DNA of 64,000 nt from Rhodoferax sp. (GTDB lineage Bacteria; Pseudomonadota; Gammaproteobacteria; Burkholderiales; Burkholderiaceae_C). A model generated the notes under the pieces. It ran no database searches. It was not told the DNA's origin and was given only the letters and a program-made list of their open reading frames with translations. The stretch is from contig JACKLK010000001.1 of NCBI GenBank assembly GCA_024236015.1, positions 930,001 to 994,000 on the forward strand, given 5' to 3'. The position numbers and the translations under genes are program-made. Numbering within the stretch: position 1 is the first letter of the stretch; each line of letters opens with the position of its first letter. Positions 18,012 through 26,571 of this stretch are shown one piece after another.

Positions 18012-19235
18012 ATGGCGTCCGGACCTCCCGTCGGCTCCACCGGCCTGATCCACCATCCGTACGTTCCGCCGCACGGTTTTGCCGCGCCCCAGCCGGCGGT
18101 GCACAAGGCCTCGACGGTCATCTTTCCCGACGTGGCCGCGATGCGCAGCACGGAATGGAAGGACAAGACCGGCTACACCTACGGGCTGCATGGCACGCCG
18201 ACCACCTTCACGCTCGAGGAGCGGCTGGCCACGCTCGAGGGCGGCCTGCAATGCCTGCTGGTACCCAGCGGCCTGTCGGCGATCGCCACCACCTGCATGT
18301 CGCTGCTGCGCACCGGCGACGAAGTGCTGGTTCCCGACAACGCCTACGGCCCGGCCAAGACCCTGGTCCAGGGCGAATTGATGGCCTGGGGCATCACGCA
18401 CCGGTACTACGACCCGATGGACCCGCAGGACCTGGCCGACAAGATCGGGCCGGCGACCCGGCTGGTCTGGCTGGAGGCGGCCGGTTCGGTCACGCTGGAG
18501 TTCCCCGACCTGCCGGCGATGGTGCGCATCTGCCGCGAGCGCAACGTGATCACCGCGCTGGACAACACCTGGGGTGCCGGCCTGGCATTCGCGCCGTTCG
18601 ACCTGGTCCCCGGCACGGGCGAGGCACCGTTGGCGGTCGACCTGACCGTGCATGCGTTGACCAAATACCCCAACGGTGGCGGCGACGTGCTGATGGGCAG
18701 CATCGTGACGCGGGACCCGCAATTGCATCTGCGGCTCAAGCTCACCCACATGCGCCTGGGGCTGTCGGTCGGCGCGAACGACGCCGAGGCCGTGTTGCGG
18801 GGCCTGCCCAGCATCGTGTTGCGATACCAGGCCCACGACGCCACGGCGCGCGCATTGGCGACCTGGGCCCAGAGCCAGCCCGCGTTCGTCCAGGTGCTGC
18901 ATCCGGCCCTGCCGGACTCGCCCGGCCATGCCCATTGGCGAGAACTCTGCCATGGCGGCCCCGGCAGCGCAGCCGGCCTGTTTGCCGTGATCATCGACCC
19001 GCGCTTCGGCCAGGACCGGGTCGATGCCTTCTGCGATGCGCTGCAGCTGTTCAAGCTCGGCTACAGCTGGGGGGGACCGATGAGCCTGGTCGTGCCCTAC
19101 GAGCTCGCCCAGATGCGCACGCAGTGGCCGGCCTACCTGCGCCGCGGCACCGTGGTGCGCTTCTCCGCGGGGCTCGAGGCGCTGGCCGATCTGCAGGCGG
19201 ACATCGAACAGGCCTTGCAGCGCAGCTTGCGCTGA
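18012..19235 (+). CDS. metC: Cystathionine beta-lyase (Cys/Met PLP family)
   Basis: MetC cleaves cystathionine to homocysteine, pyruvate and ammonia. The 407-residue protein shows the fold type I pattern: YTYGLHGTPTTF near 55-66, PSGLSAI for phosphate binding, DNTWGAG with the PLP-contacting Asp, and the Schiff-base lysine K218 in VHALTKYPNGG. Close relatives include gamma-lyases, so exact specificity is inferred. It starts 3 bases after the preceding PRTase stop. Confidence 0.87.
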   Translation: MASGPPVGSTGLIHHPYVPPHGFAAPQPAVHKASTVIFPDVAAMRSTEWKDKTGYTYGLHGTPTTFTLEERLATLEGGLQCLLVPSGLSAIATTCMSLLRTGDEVLVPDNAYGPAKTLVQGELMAWGITHRYYDPMDPQDLADKIGPATRLVWLEAAGSVTLEFPDLPAMVRICRERNVITALDNTWGAGLAFAPFDLVPGTGEAPLAVDLTVHALTKYPNGGGDVLMGSIVTRDPQLHLRLKLTHMRLGLSVGANDAEAVLRGLPSIVLRYQAHDATARALATWAQSQPAFVQVLHPALPDSPGHAHWRELCHGGPGSAAGLFAVIIDPRFGQDRVDAFCDALQLFKLGYSWGGPMSLVVPYELAQMRTQWPAYLRRGTVVRFSAGLEALADLQADIEQALQRSLR

Positions 19236-19275
19236 TACCGCGTTTTCATCGATAGGCCGCGAGCCGGGCCTGCGC

Positions 19276-19281
19276 TAAGCT
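19276..19281 (+). promoter_or_regulatory. Candidate -10 box, leaderless start of DUF2189 gene
   Basis: TAAGCT ends exactly six bases before the ATG at 19288, and no Shine-Dalgarno is present. The geometry would put the transcription start at or near the A of the ATG. The hexamer itself is a weak match. Confidence 0.3.
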
Positions 19282-19287
19282 CGTGGC

Positions 19288-20184
19288 ATGTCCACAGGCA
19301 CACCCCCCCGTTCGTCCGATCGCGGCGCGCCGCCAGTGCCCGATCCGATGGAAACCACGTCTCCGGCACCGTATTTCCTGCCACCTCCCGAAGGGCCGCG
19401 CAAGGCCATCGCCCAGCTCGACGCCGCGGCGCCCTGGCGCTGGCTGGCGCGGGGCTGGCAGGACTTGCGGGCCCATGCCGGCATCGGCCTGTTCTATGGT
19501 GTCAGCTTCTGGCTGATGGCGGTGGTCCTGGCGCTGGTGTTTCGCAACAAGCCCGAATATGCGATATCGATCGCCTCGGGTTGCCTGCTGATCGGCCCGT
19601 TCCTGGCCATGGGGCTGTACGAGGTCAGCCGCCGGCGCGAATCCGGACTCCGGCCCGACCTGGCGTCCTCGTTGACCTGCTGGGACGTACGGCTGCGCAG
19701 CGTCGGCCTGCTGGTCCTGGTGCTGATCGTGCTGGAACTGGTCTGGGGCCGGGCGTCGCTGGTGGTGTTCGCCGTGTTCTTCAATACCGGCATGCCGTCG
19801 ACGAGCGGTGTCATCGAGGCGGTGTTCAATCCGCAGAACTGGGAATTCGTCGCGGTGTACCTGGCCGTTGGCGGTTTCTTTGCCGGCCTGGTCTACGCGA
19901 TCGCGGTCGTGTCGATCCCGATGATCCTCGATCGGGACACCGATGCGATCTCGGCCGCCATCACCAGCTTGCAGGTGGTGTTCACGAATGTCGGCGTCAT
20001 GCTGCTGTGGGGCGCCACGATCACCGTGCTGGTGATGCTGGCCTTGCTGCCCTGGGGCCTGGGCCTCGTGCTGGTCGGCCCCTGGCTGGGCCATGCGAGC
20101 TGGCACGCCTACCGGGGCTCGGTGCTCTGGCAGGACGACGACGAAGCGGAGGCTGATCGGGGCGAGCAGGTGTCCACCGATTGA
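19288..20184 (+). CDS. DUF2189 integral membrane protein
   Basis: This 298-residue protein has a Pro-rich N-terminus of about 50 residues and then about six hydrophobic helices. It carries segments typical of DUF2189, such as WRWLARGWQDLRAHAGIGLFY and FLAMGLYEVSRRRE. Proteins of this family are common in Burkholderiales and some are annotated as possible cytochrome c oxidase-related, but no catalytic or metal site is visible here. It appears to be monocistronic. Function unknown. Confidence 0.8.
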   Translation: MSTGTPPRSSDRGAPPVPDPMETTSPAPYFLPPPEGPRKAIAQLDAAAPWRWLARGWQDLRAHAGIGLFYGVSFWLMAVVLALVFRNKPEYAISIASGCLLIGPFLAMGLYEVSRRRESGLRPDLASSLTCWDVRLRSVGLLVLVLIVLELVWGRASLVVFAVFFNTGMPSTSGVIEAVFNPQNWEFVAVYLAVGGFFAGLVYAIAVVSIPMILDRDTDAISAAITSLQVVFTNVGVMLLWGATITVLVMLALLPWGLGLVLVGPWLGHASWHAYRGSVLWQDDDEAEADRGEQVSTD

Positions 20185-20195
20185 GGGAGCCGGTT

Positions 20196-20224
20196 TTGCC
20201 CCGGGCGGGTTGAACTGTTACAGT
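20196..20224 (+). promoter_or_regulatory. Promoter for small basic protein
   Basis: TTGCCC (20196-20201) and TACAGT (20219-20224) are separated by 17 bases, a plausible sigma-70 pair placed 24 bases before the TTG start of the next gene. GAAAGG lies about six bases before that start. Confidence 0.5.
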
Positions 20225-20248
20225 GGGGCTTCAATACGAAAGGTCAAA

Positions 20249-20440
20249 TTGGCAACACCTAACTACGGATACGAGAAGCGACAGAAGGAACTTGCGAAGA
20301 AGCGCAAGAAGGAAGACAAGCTCCGGGAAAAGGCCCAGCGCAAGCAGGGCGGTTCGAGCGATGGAGATTCGGCTGCGTCCTACGTGGATCCCACACCGGC
20401 CCCCGGTGACCGTGCTCCCGGCAGCCCGATGTCGTCCTGA
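20249..20440 (+). CDS. Small highly basic hypothetical protein (63 aa)
   Basis: Reading from a TTG preceded by GAAAGG gives a 63-residue protein whose first half is lysine/arginine/glutamate-rich (NYGYEKRQKELAKKRKKEDK). It probably forms one charged helix, followed by a flexible Ser/Pro/Asp tail. I recall similar short ATPNYGYEKRQ-type proteins in other Burkholderiales and Pseudomonas, all of unknown function. The charge suggests nucleic-acid or ribosome binding. It has its own promoter and converges on mnmH. Confidence 0.72.
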   Translation: MATPNYGYEKRQKELAKKRKKEDKLREKAQRKQGGSSDGDSAASYVDPTPAPGDRAPGSPMSS

Positions 20441-20457
20441 CGACGGCCGAACGCGGT

Positions 20458-21540
20458 TCAGGCGGTCTGCGGTTGCGCGAAGCGGCCGAGCTCCATGGTC
20501 GCGGCAAGTGCGTCCATGGCCTGCGCGCTGTGGTCGGCCGGGCTCAAGGTCCTGGCCGTGCCGAAGTTGCGGAAGTTGCGCTGCATCGACTGCAGGTAGA
20601 CGGGATCGTAATGCTGGGTGAGCAGGTCCTGCACCACGCTCGCCAGCCGTCCCTCGCGCACCGCTGATTTCCAGGCCTGTACCACGGCCTTGCCACGGAT
20701 TTCGGTCAAGGCGTCGAGCCGGGCGCAGAATGCCTCGGTGTCGCGTACGAAGAAATCGTAGTCCTCCATCAGCAGGGCCACGCGTTCGGTGTCGGGCAGC
20801 ACCAGATTCAGGCAGTGGCCACGCGATCGCATCGCCTCCATCAACGCGATCGGCACCGCCACGTTGCCGACCTTGCGGCTTTCGCTCTCGACGAACACCG
20901 GCCGCGCAGGGTCGAGCCGGCGCAACACGTCCCAGACCCGGGTGTCGAAGGCCTTTTGCGAGGGTTGCGGCAGGCCGGGAATCGCGCCCAGCACCGAACT
21001 GCGATGGTGGGCCAGTGCCTCCAGGTCCAGCACCTGGGCACCCGCCCGACCCAGTGCATGCAGCAGCCGGGTCTTGCCGGAGCCGGTGGTTCCGCATACG
21101 ACCTGGTATTCGAATTTCTCGGCCAGGTGTTCGGTGTCGGCGACCAGCGCGGCCCGGAACGCCTTGTATCCGCCCTGCACGATGTGCACCCGAAACCCGA
21201 TCTGGTCGAGCACCAGCGACAACGAACCGCTGCGCTGGCCACCGCGCCAGCAATACACCAGCGGGCGCCAGCTGCGCGGCTTGTCGAACGCGCGCTCCTC
21301 GATATGACGGGCGATGTTGCGCGCCGCCATGGCCGCACCCATCTTGCGGGCCTCGAACGGGTTGACCTGCTTGTAGGTCGTACCCACGACGTGACGCTGT
21401 TCGTTGTCCAGGGTCGGCCAGTTGACCGCGCCGGGCAGGTGATCGAGCGCGTATTCATCTTCGCTGCGCGCGTCGATGACGGCGTCGAACTCGTCGAGCC
21501 GGCGCAGCAGGTCGACCGCATCCACGGGAGACAGGCTCAC
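20458..21540 (-). CDS. mnmH: tRNA 2-selenouridine synthase MnmH (SelU)
   Basis: MnmH replaces sulfur of 2-thiouridine-34 in certain tRNAs with selenium via a geranylated intermediate, using selenophosphate. The 360-residue product has an N-terminal rhodanese domain with the active Cys97 in VYCWRGGQRSGS. A P-loop GTTGSGKT follows at 150-157. The GTG at 21540 was chosen because GGGGG lies about six bases upstream and the length matches E. coli SelU (364). It follows tesA by 55 bases on the same strand. No selD is in the window, so a selenophosphate supply must be encoded elsewhere. Confidence 0.92.
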   Translation of the reverse strand: MSLSPVDAVDLLRRLDEFDAVIDARSEDEYALDHLPGAVNWPTLDNEQRHVVGTTYKQVNPFEARKMGAAMAARNIARHIEERAFDKPRSWRPLVYCWRGGQRSGSLSLVLDQIGFRVHIVQGGYKAFRAALVADTEHLAEKFEYQVVCGTTGSGKTRLLHALGRAGAQVLDLEALAHHRSSVLGAIPGLPQPSQKAFDTRVWDVLRRLDPARPVFVESESRKVGNVAVPIALMEAMRSRGHCLNLVLPDTERVALLMEDYDFFVRDTEAFCARLDALTEIRGKAVVQAWKSAVREGRLASVVQDLLTQHYDPVYLQSMQRNFRNFGTARTLSPADHSAQAMDALAATMELGRFAQPQTA

Positions 21541-21595
21541 ACGACCCCCTTCGATCCATGCGACACGGGCATCGCGGCGGGAACGGCGCGGCGGT

Positions 21596-22291
21596 TCATG
21601 GCAGCAACTTGCGCAGCACCGGCCAGACGTTGGCCAGCATGATGGGTTGGGCCTGTGCGGTCGGGTGGATGCGGTCGCTCTGGAACAGGCGCGTCGCGTC
21701 TTCACCGTCGGCCACGCCCTTGAGCAGGAACGGCACCAGCGCCGCGCCATGGTCACGGGCCGCCTCTTCGAACAGACTGGCGAATCGGTTCGCATAGTCG
21801 CTGCCGTAGTTCGGCGGCACCTGCATGCCGACCAGCACCACCTTGGCACCGGCCTGGCGCGCCAGATCGGTCATGTGTCCCAGGTTGTCCTGCGTCATCT
21901 GCAGCGGCAGTCCCCGCAATGCGTCATTGCCGCCGAGTTCGATGATCACGTGGCTGGGCTTGTGCTGCTCCAGCAAGGCTGGCAGCCGGCTGCGTCCGCC
22001 CGACGTGGTGTCGCCGCTGATGCTGGCATTGACGACCTGTGCCGAGATCGATTCGCTGCGCAACTTCTGCTCCAGCAAGGCCACCCATCCGCTGCCGCGG
22101 CGCAGGCCGTATTCCGCGCTCAGCGAGTCCCCCAGGACGAGGATCGTGCTGGCAGCCGCTTTGCCCTTACCATTGCCGCTGGTGTTGGCCTTGGCGGCGG
22201 CAGCGGATTGCGCCCGGGCACCGGCGCCGTAAAACCCCACGCTGCCGGCCGCGCCTGCTGCCACGATAAAGTGTCGTCGATTCAAAACCAT
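21596..22291 (-). CDS. tesA: SGNH/GDSL esterase, TesA-like (arylesterase/lysophospholipase)
   Basis: TesA-like enzymes are periplasmic thioesterases, arylesterases and lysophospholipases. The 231 residues start with NRRHFIVAAGAAG, a twin-arginine-type signal peptide ending near residue 27. The catalytic Ser56 is in GDSLS, the GGND block is present, and the D206-x-x-H209 dyad lies in DRIHPTAQAQ. The gene diverges from the YbbA-like ATPase with only 9 bases between start codons, as tesA and ybbA do in E. coli. GAAAGG precedes the ATG. Confidence 0.9.
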   Translation of the reverse strand: MVLNRRHFIVAAGAAGSVGFYGAGARAQSAAAAKANTSGNGKGKAAASTILVLGDSLSAEYGLRRGSGWVALLEQKLRSESISAQVVNASISGDTTSGGRSRLPALLEQHKPSHVIIELGGNDALRGLPLQMTQDNLGHMTDLARQAGAKVVLVGMQVPPNYGSDYANRFASLFEEAARDHGAALVPFLLKGVADGEDATRLFQSDRIHPTAQAQPIMLANVWPVLRKLLP

Positions 22292-22300
22292 AAGCCTTTC

Positions 22301-22999
22301 ATGCCCAACGCCAGCGCAGAGCCCATCATTGCGGTCGATCACGTGTTCAAGTCGGTGACCGATTCGACCGGTACCCTCGATATTTTGCGCGATATCGATT
22401 TTTCGCTGGCGCCAAGGGAGACTGCCGCCATTGTCGGTGCCTCCGGCTCGGGCAAGAGCACGTTGCTGTCGATCATCGCAGGCCTGGACACCCCCACGCG
22501 CGGCACCGTGCGGCTGGCGGGTCAGGACCTGTTCGCGATCGACGAGGACCAGCGCGCGGCGCTGCGCGCCGACAAGGTCGGCTTCGTGTTCCAGAGTTTC
22601 CAGTTGATGGGCAACCTCAACGCGCTGGAGAACGTGATGTTGCCGCTGGAACTCTCCGGCCGGCGCGATGCGCGCAAGGCCGCGGCCGAGATGCTGGCGC
22701 GCGTGGGCCTGTCCGAGCGGCTCGGCCACTACCCGAAAGTGCTCAGTGGCGGCGAGCAGCAGCGGGTGGCGCTGGCGCGTGCCTTTGTCGTGCAGCCCGC
22801 CGTGTTGCTGGCGGACGAGCCGACCGGCAGCCTGGACTTCGCCACCGGCGAGACCATCATGGAGCTGATGTTCGACCTCAACACCGAACTGGGCACCACG
22901 CTGGTGCTGGTCACCCATGACCGCGGCATCGCGCAGCGTTGCACCCGCCGCATCACGATCGAGGCCGGTCGCATCGTCGAACCCGCCACCGTCGCCTGA
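22301..22999 (+). CDS. ybbA: ABC transporter ATP-binding protein, YbbA/LolD family
   Basis: This 232-residue ATPase belongs to the MacB/LolD/YbbA branch. It has Walker A GASGSGKS at about 46-53, a Q-loop VFQSFQLM, the signature LSGGEQQR, Walker B LLADEPTGSLD and a switch His in VTHDRG. In E. coli the partner is the large permease YbbP, encoded downstream. Here the next gene is rlmB and no permease is nearby. The start is 9 bases from the divergent tesA start, and CATAAG sits six bases before the ATG. Confidence 0.9.
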   Translation: MPNASAEPIIAVDHVFKSVTDSTGTLDILRDIDFSLAPRETAAIVGASGSGKSTLLSIIAGLDTPTRGTVRLAGQDLFAIDEDQRAALRADKVGFVFQSFQLMGNLNALENVMLPLELSGRRDARKAAAEMLARVGLSERLGHYPKVLSGGEQQRVALARAFVVQPAVLLADEPTGSLDFATGETIMELMFDLNTELGTTLVLVTHDRGIAQRCTRRITIEAGRIVEPATVA

Positions 23000-23083
23000 T
23001 CGCGCGGCGGCGCAGGAGCCGGTTTCGGTCACACCCGATGCACGGTGTTCGGGGCTGCCCGGATCACCCGGCCCGCGGCACCG

Positions 23084-23089
23084 GATAAT
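23084..23089 (+). promoter_or_regulatory. Candidate -10 box, leaderless start of rlmB
   Basis: GATAAT (5 of 6 to consensus) is followed by exactly six bases and then the ATG of rlmB at 23096. No ribosome-binding sequence is visible upstream and the -35 is weak. Confidence 0.4.
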
Positions 23090-23095
23090 CGCCGC

Positions 23096-23878
23096 ATGTC
23101 CAGTCCCAAGATCGTGTTCGGCTTTCACGCCGTCGGCGTGCGCCTGCGCACCGCGCCCCAGTCCATCATCGAACTGCATGTCGACGCCAGCCGGCGCGAT
23201 GCGCGCATGCGCCAGTTCATGGAACGCGCCGCCGAAGCCGGCGTGCGCCTGATCGAGTCCGACGGCCTGCGCCTGTCTCGGCTGTGCGGCGGACACGGCC
23301 ACCAGGGCGTGGCCGCGCGGGTTCATCCCTTGCCCGTGACCCGCTCGCTCGACGAACTGCTCGAGAACCTGGAGGAGTCGCAGGCGGCGCTGCCGCCGGC
23401 GCAACGCACCGCGCCCTTGCTGCTGGTGCTCGACGGCGTGACCGATCCGCACAACCTCGGCGCCTGCTTGCGGGTGGCCGACGGCGCCGGCGCCCAAGCG
23501 GTGATCGCGCCCAAGGACCATGCCGCCGGCATCAACGCCACGGTCGCCAAGGTGGCCAGCGGCGCCGCCGACACGGTGCCGTATTTCATGGTCACGAACC
23601 TGGCCCGCACGCTGGGCGAGCTCAAGGAGCGCTCGATCTGGGTCATCGGCACCAGCGATGCCGCGCCCCGGTCCCTGTACCAGGCCGACCTGCGACAGCC
23701 CGTGGCGCTGGTGCTGGGCGCCGAAGGCTCCGGCATGCGCCAGCTCACCGCCAAGACCTGCGACGAGCTGGTGCAGATTCCGATGCGTGGTGCGGTCGAG
23801 AGCCTGAACGTGTCGGTGGCCAGCGGCATCTGCCTGTACGAGGCGCTGCGCCAGCGCAGCCTGCCGCCAGGCGCCTGA
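23096..23878 (+). CDS. rlmB: 23S rRNA (guanosine-2251-2'-O)-methyltransferase RlmB
   Basis: RlmB is a SPOUT methyltransferase that 2'-O-methylates G2251 in the P-loop of 23S rRNA. The 260-residue product has the N-terminal L30e-like substrate-binding domain starting KIVFGFHAVGVRL. The three SPOUT motifs are NLGACLRVADGAGA, VLGAEGSGMRQL and SLNVSVASGICLYE. The ATG at 23096 matches the family start. The stop abuts the convergent chromate-transporter gene. Confidence 0.95.
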   Translation: MSSPKIVFGFHAVGVRLRTAPQSIIELHVDASRRDARMRQFMERAAEAGVRLIESDGLRLSRLCGGHGHQGVAARVHPLPVTRSLDELLENLEESQAALPPAQRTAPLLLVLDGVTDPHNLGACLRVADGAGAQAVIAPKDHAAGINATVAKVASGAADTVPYFMVTNLARTLGELKERSIWVIGTSDAAPRSLYQADLRQPVALVLGAEGSGMRQLTAKTCDELVQIPMRGAVESLNVSVASGICLYEALRQRSLPPGA

Positions 23879-24451
23879 TCAGACCCAGCCCAGCGCACCC
23901 ACCACCGCACCGGCGCCGAGCAGCCACAGCAGGTGGATCCGGGTGCGCCAGACGACGAGCGCGCTGGCGACGGTCAGCAACCACGACACCCAGGCCGTCG
24001 ATGAGCCGCCCGCGGACGAGGCCAGCACCCAGGTCGTGGCCAGCAGCAGCGCGATCACGATCGGCGCCATCGCCATCTTGAACGCACGCACCGATCGACG
24101 GTCCCGGTTTTCGTGTCCCCAGCGGCTGGCCGTGTAGGTCAGCACGGTGCTGGGCAGCAAGACGCCGACCAGCGCCACCAGCATGGCGGGCAGCGCGAAC
24201 AGGAAGCCCCCGAGGTTGAGGCCGACATTCCAGCCGAGCAGGGCGATGAACAACACGTTCGGTCCGGGCGCGGCCTGGGCCAGCGCGATGCTAGAGGCAA
24301 ACTGCGGATCGCTCAGCCACATGCGCTCGTCCACGAGGTAGCGGTGCATCTCGGGCGCAAGCATGATGGCGCCTCCGACCGCCAGCAGCGACAAGGACAG
24401 GAAATGGCTGAACAAGGCCAGCCATTCGGACCAGCCGAACACCATGGTCAC
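23879..24451 (-). CDS. chrA: Chromate transporter, C-terminal-type half (CHR family)
   Basis: This is a single-domain CHR protein of 190 residues with about six membrane helices and the family motif LAQAAPGPNVLFIALLGW. CHR proteins export chromate or act on related oxyanions, and short members work as pairs of opposite topology. The GTG at 24451 overlaps the upstream gene's TGA by 4 bases, so coupling favours it; an ATG at 24445 is also possible. It forms a two-gene unit with the next entry. Chromate as substrate is inferred from family only. Confidence 0.85.
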   Translation of the reverse strand: MTMVFGWSEWLALFSHFLSLSLLAVGGAIMLAPEMHRYLVDERMWLSDPQFASSIALAQAAPGPNVLFIALLGWNVGLNLGGFLFALPAMLVALVGVLLPSTVLTYTASRWGHENRDRRSVRAFKMAMAPIVIALLLATTWVLASSAGGSSTAWVSWLLTVASALVVWRTRIHLLWLLGAGAVVGALGWV

Positions 24452-25029
24452 GGGCGGCCCAGCCGATACCAGGCCCAGGCCCAGGCCGGCACGCCCAGAC
24501 CCAGCAACACCCACAGCAACGGCACCCGGAAATGGCCGACCGCCAGCAGGCAGGCCAGGCCGACGATGGCGCAGGCGATGCGGCCCATCGCGTTCCTGCG
24601 CAGCGCCGGGAGCATCTTCAAGCCGGTGGCCGCGATCAGCCCGGCGGCGACCGCAGCCAGGCCGCGCAAGGCGCCCTGCGCCATCGGATGGTCGGCGATG
24701 CCGGCGAACAGCACCGCCAGCGCCAGCACGATCAGCAGCGGGAAGGCCAGCATGCCCGCGAGCGCCACCAGCGCGCCACGCCAGCCGAAGTGGCGCCCGC
24801 CGATCATCAACGACAGGTTCACGACGTTCGGCCCGGGCAGCACCTGCGCGACCGACCAGTCCTCGACGAACTCGTCGAGCGTCAGCCAGCGCTTCTTCTC
24901 GACCAGCTCACGCTGTACCACGGCCAGCACGCCGCCAAAGCCCTGCAGCGCCAGCAGGCTGAAGGACCAGAACAGGTCGCTCAGCGAGGCTGGCCGGCAG
25001 TCGGCAGTGGATGCGGCGGATGGCGGCAT
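24448..25029 (-). CDS. chrA: Chromate transporter, N-terminal-type half (CHR family)
   Basis: This second short CHR protein has 193 residues and about six helices. It carries SFSLLALQGFGGVLAVVQRELV and the hallmark QVLPGPNVVNLSLMIG. It is transcribed first and overlaps its partner by 4 bases, so the pair replaces the usual fused two-domain ChrA. The initiator ATG follows a -10-like GATAGT by six bases. Confidence 0.86.
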   Translation of the reverse strand: MPPSAASTADCRPASLSDLFWSFSLLALQGFGGVLAVVQRELVEKKRWLTLDEFVEDWSVAQVLPGPNVVNLSLMIGGRHFGWRGALVALAGMLAFPLLIVLALAVLFAGIADHPMAQGALRGLAAVAAGLIAATGLKMLPALRRNAMGRIACAIVGLACLLAVGHFRVPLLWVLLGLGVPAWAWAWYRLGRP

Positions 25030-25035
25030 CGCGAG

Positions 25036-25041
25036 ACTATC
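25036..25041 (-). promoter_or_regulatory. Candidate -10 box, leaderless start of chrA pair
   Basis: On the minus strand GATAGT is followed by CTCGCG and then the ATG at 25029, the same six-base spacing seen before rlmB, the GST gene and others. No Shine-Dalgarno is present. Confidence 0.35.
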
Positions 25042-25119
25042 GGTGGACGCCGGAAGCCCGCCGGTGCCGCTGCGGCCAGGCGCCAGCGACGATGCGCGCG
25101 GGCACGACTGTGCGGCGGC

Positions 25120-26484
25120 TCACGTTGCGGCCGGGTCGGCCCCGGTGGCGTCCGCCGGCGGGCCGGCCGCGGGCTCGGCGACCGGCTCGGGAAGCGGGCC
25201 GGTGATCGCGGCCACCAGCGCGTCGATCCGGTCCAGCCATTGCTGCATGGGCACGGGATAGGTCTCGTCGGCCCCGTTGCGCCAGCGTCTGCGGGCCTCC
25301 CGGCCGAGCGTGCGCAGCTGCCAGCTGGCTTCGCGCGCCAGCAGCGTGAGTTCGGTCTGCACCGACTCGTCCTGCAGCGCGTCGCCAAGCTGGGCCAGCT
25401 GGTCGGGCACGGCGCCCACGCCGGCCAGCGCGCGCCGCAGCTTGAGACCGTGATCGGCGACCAGGGCCATGGCCTCGCCACGTGCCGGCGTCATGGCCGG
25501 GTCCGACGCCAGATCGAGCGGCAGCTGCGCCAGGATGGCATCGATCTCGCCGAGCAGGCCCACCGGATCGTCGAGCAGCACCACGGCGGCGCTGAGCACG
25601 TCGAGTTGCGGCTGCACCATGGTCAGCACGCGCGCCGACAGGTCGGGGTCATACCGATGCGCGTTGAGACGCAGCAGCACCGACAACTGCATCTCGGGCG
25701 CGCTGCGCCCGGGCGCAAACATGGCCGCCACCACCTGCGACAGGCATATCACCCGCCCCAGCGTGCTGATCGCGTCGCCCGAGAGATTGCGCGGATAACC
25801 CGAGCCATCGAGGTATTCCTGGTGTTCGGACACCGCCCGGATCACCTCGCGCGGGTACTGGTGGTGGCGTTCGACCAGCGTCGTCGAGAGCAGGGGGTGC
25901 GAATACAGCTGACGGCGCTGTTCCCGGTTGAGCCGGAACGCCGGTTGCAGCAGCACCGGGTCGACATGCAGCATGCCGATGTCGTGCAACAGGCCGGCAG
26001 CGGCCGCCATGCCGAGGTCGAAACGCGACACCAGGGGCGGCTTGTTGACCAGCCAGATCGCCACCAGGGCCGTGCGCACCAGGTTCATGTAGATCTCCGG
26101 CCGCACGTCACGCGCCACGGTCAGCTGGAAGGCCATGGCTTCGGGCAGCGGCACGGTCTCGATCACGTTGAGCAGCAACTTGCGCTGCGGGCCTTCGGGC
26201 CCGAGCCGTCCGAAGAAGGGCACTTCTTCCATGATGGAGGCCGCGGTGCGCTTGAGCGATTCGCCGGAGACCCCGTCGGCACTGACGACCGAATCCTCCA
26301 GCGGCGCACTCAGCGAGTGCCGCATCAGCCGCTCGTACAGGCCGACGTTGATGCGTGCGCCCTTGTCGACGACCTTCAGGCCCTGGCTGTTGAAGATCGC
26401 CTTCGACGCCACCACGTCCTGGCGCTCGCCCAGCTGGGTCACGGCCTGGGTGAAATGCTGTCGATCGTCAGGAGCGTCGGTCAT
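25120..26484 (-). CDS. HD-GYP-type domain protein, variant active site
   Basis: HD-GYP proteins hydrolyse cyclic di-GMP. In this 454-residue product the HD pair is H167-D168 (LLHDIGMLHVD), a further conserved His is H196, and DGSGYP is at 226-231. Two signature positions differ: the Lys normally after HDIG is Met, and the usual HHE reads HQE. No receiver, PAS or membrane segment is visible. The N-terminal 100 residues and the C-terminal 200 residues are unassigned, and the end is Pro/Ala-rich. The ATG at 26484 was preferred to a TTG five codons upstream. A TATGCT box at 26517-26522 may be its -10. It diverges from the flavin reductase. Confidence 0.8.
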   Translation of the reverse strand: MTDAPDDRQHFTQAVTQLGERQDVVASKAIFNSQGLKVVDKGARINVGLYERLMRHSLSAPLEDSVVSADGVSGESLKRTAASIMEEVPFFGRLGPEGPQRKLLLNVIETVPLPEAMAFQLTVARDVRPEIYMNLVRTALVAIWLVNKPPLVSRFDLGMAAAAGLLHDIGMLHVDPVLLQPAFRLNREQRRQLYSHPLLSTTLVERHHQYPREVIRAVSEHQEYLDGSGYPRNLSGDAISTLGRVICLSQVVAAMFAPGRSAPEMQLSVLLRLNAHRYDPDLSARVLTMVQPQLDVLSAAVVLLDDPVGLLGEIDAILAQLPLDLASDPAMTPARGEAMALVADHGLKLRRALAGVGAVPDQLAQLGDALQDESVQTELTLLAREASWQLRTLGREARRRWRNGADETYPVPMQQWLDRIDALVAAITGPLPEPVAEPAAGPPADATGADPAAT

Positions 26485-26571
26485 CGGATGCGGGCGCAAG
26501 GCAGGGCGAAGCGGGAAGCATAACCCAGTGCCGTTTCTGCGGGCCGTGCGCCTCCTCTATGATGGCGCCAG

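Noticed and set aside
23879..25029. Frameshifted two-domain ChrA pseudogene
   Set aside because: The two halves each have their own start, complete set of helices and family motif, and a 4-base overlap, matching known short CHR pairs rather than a broken fused gene.
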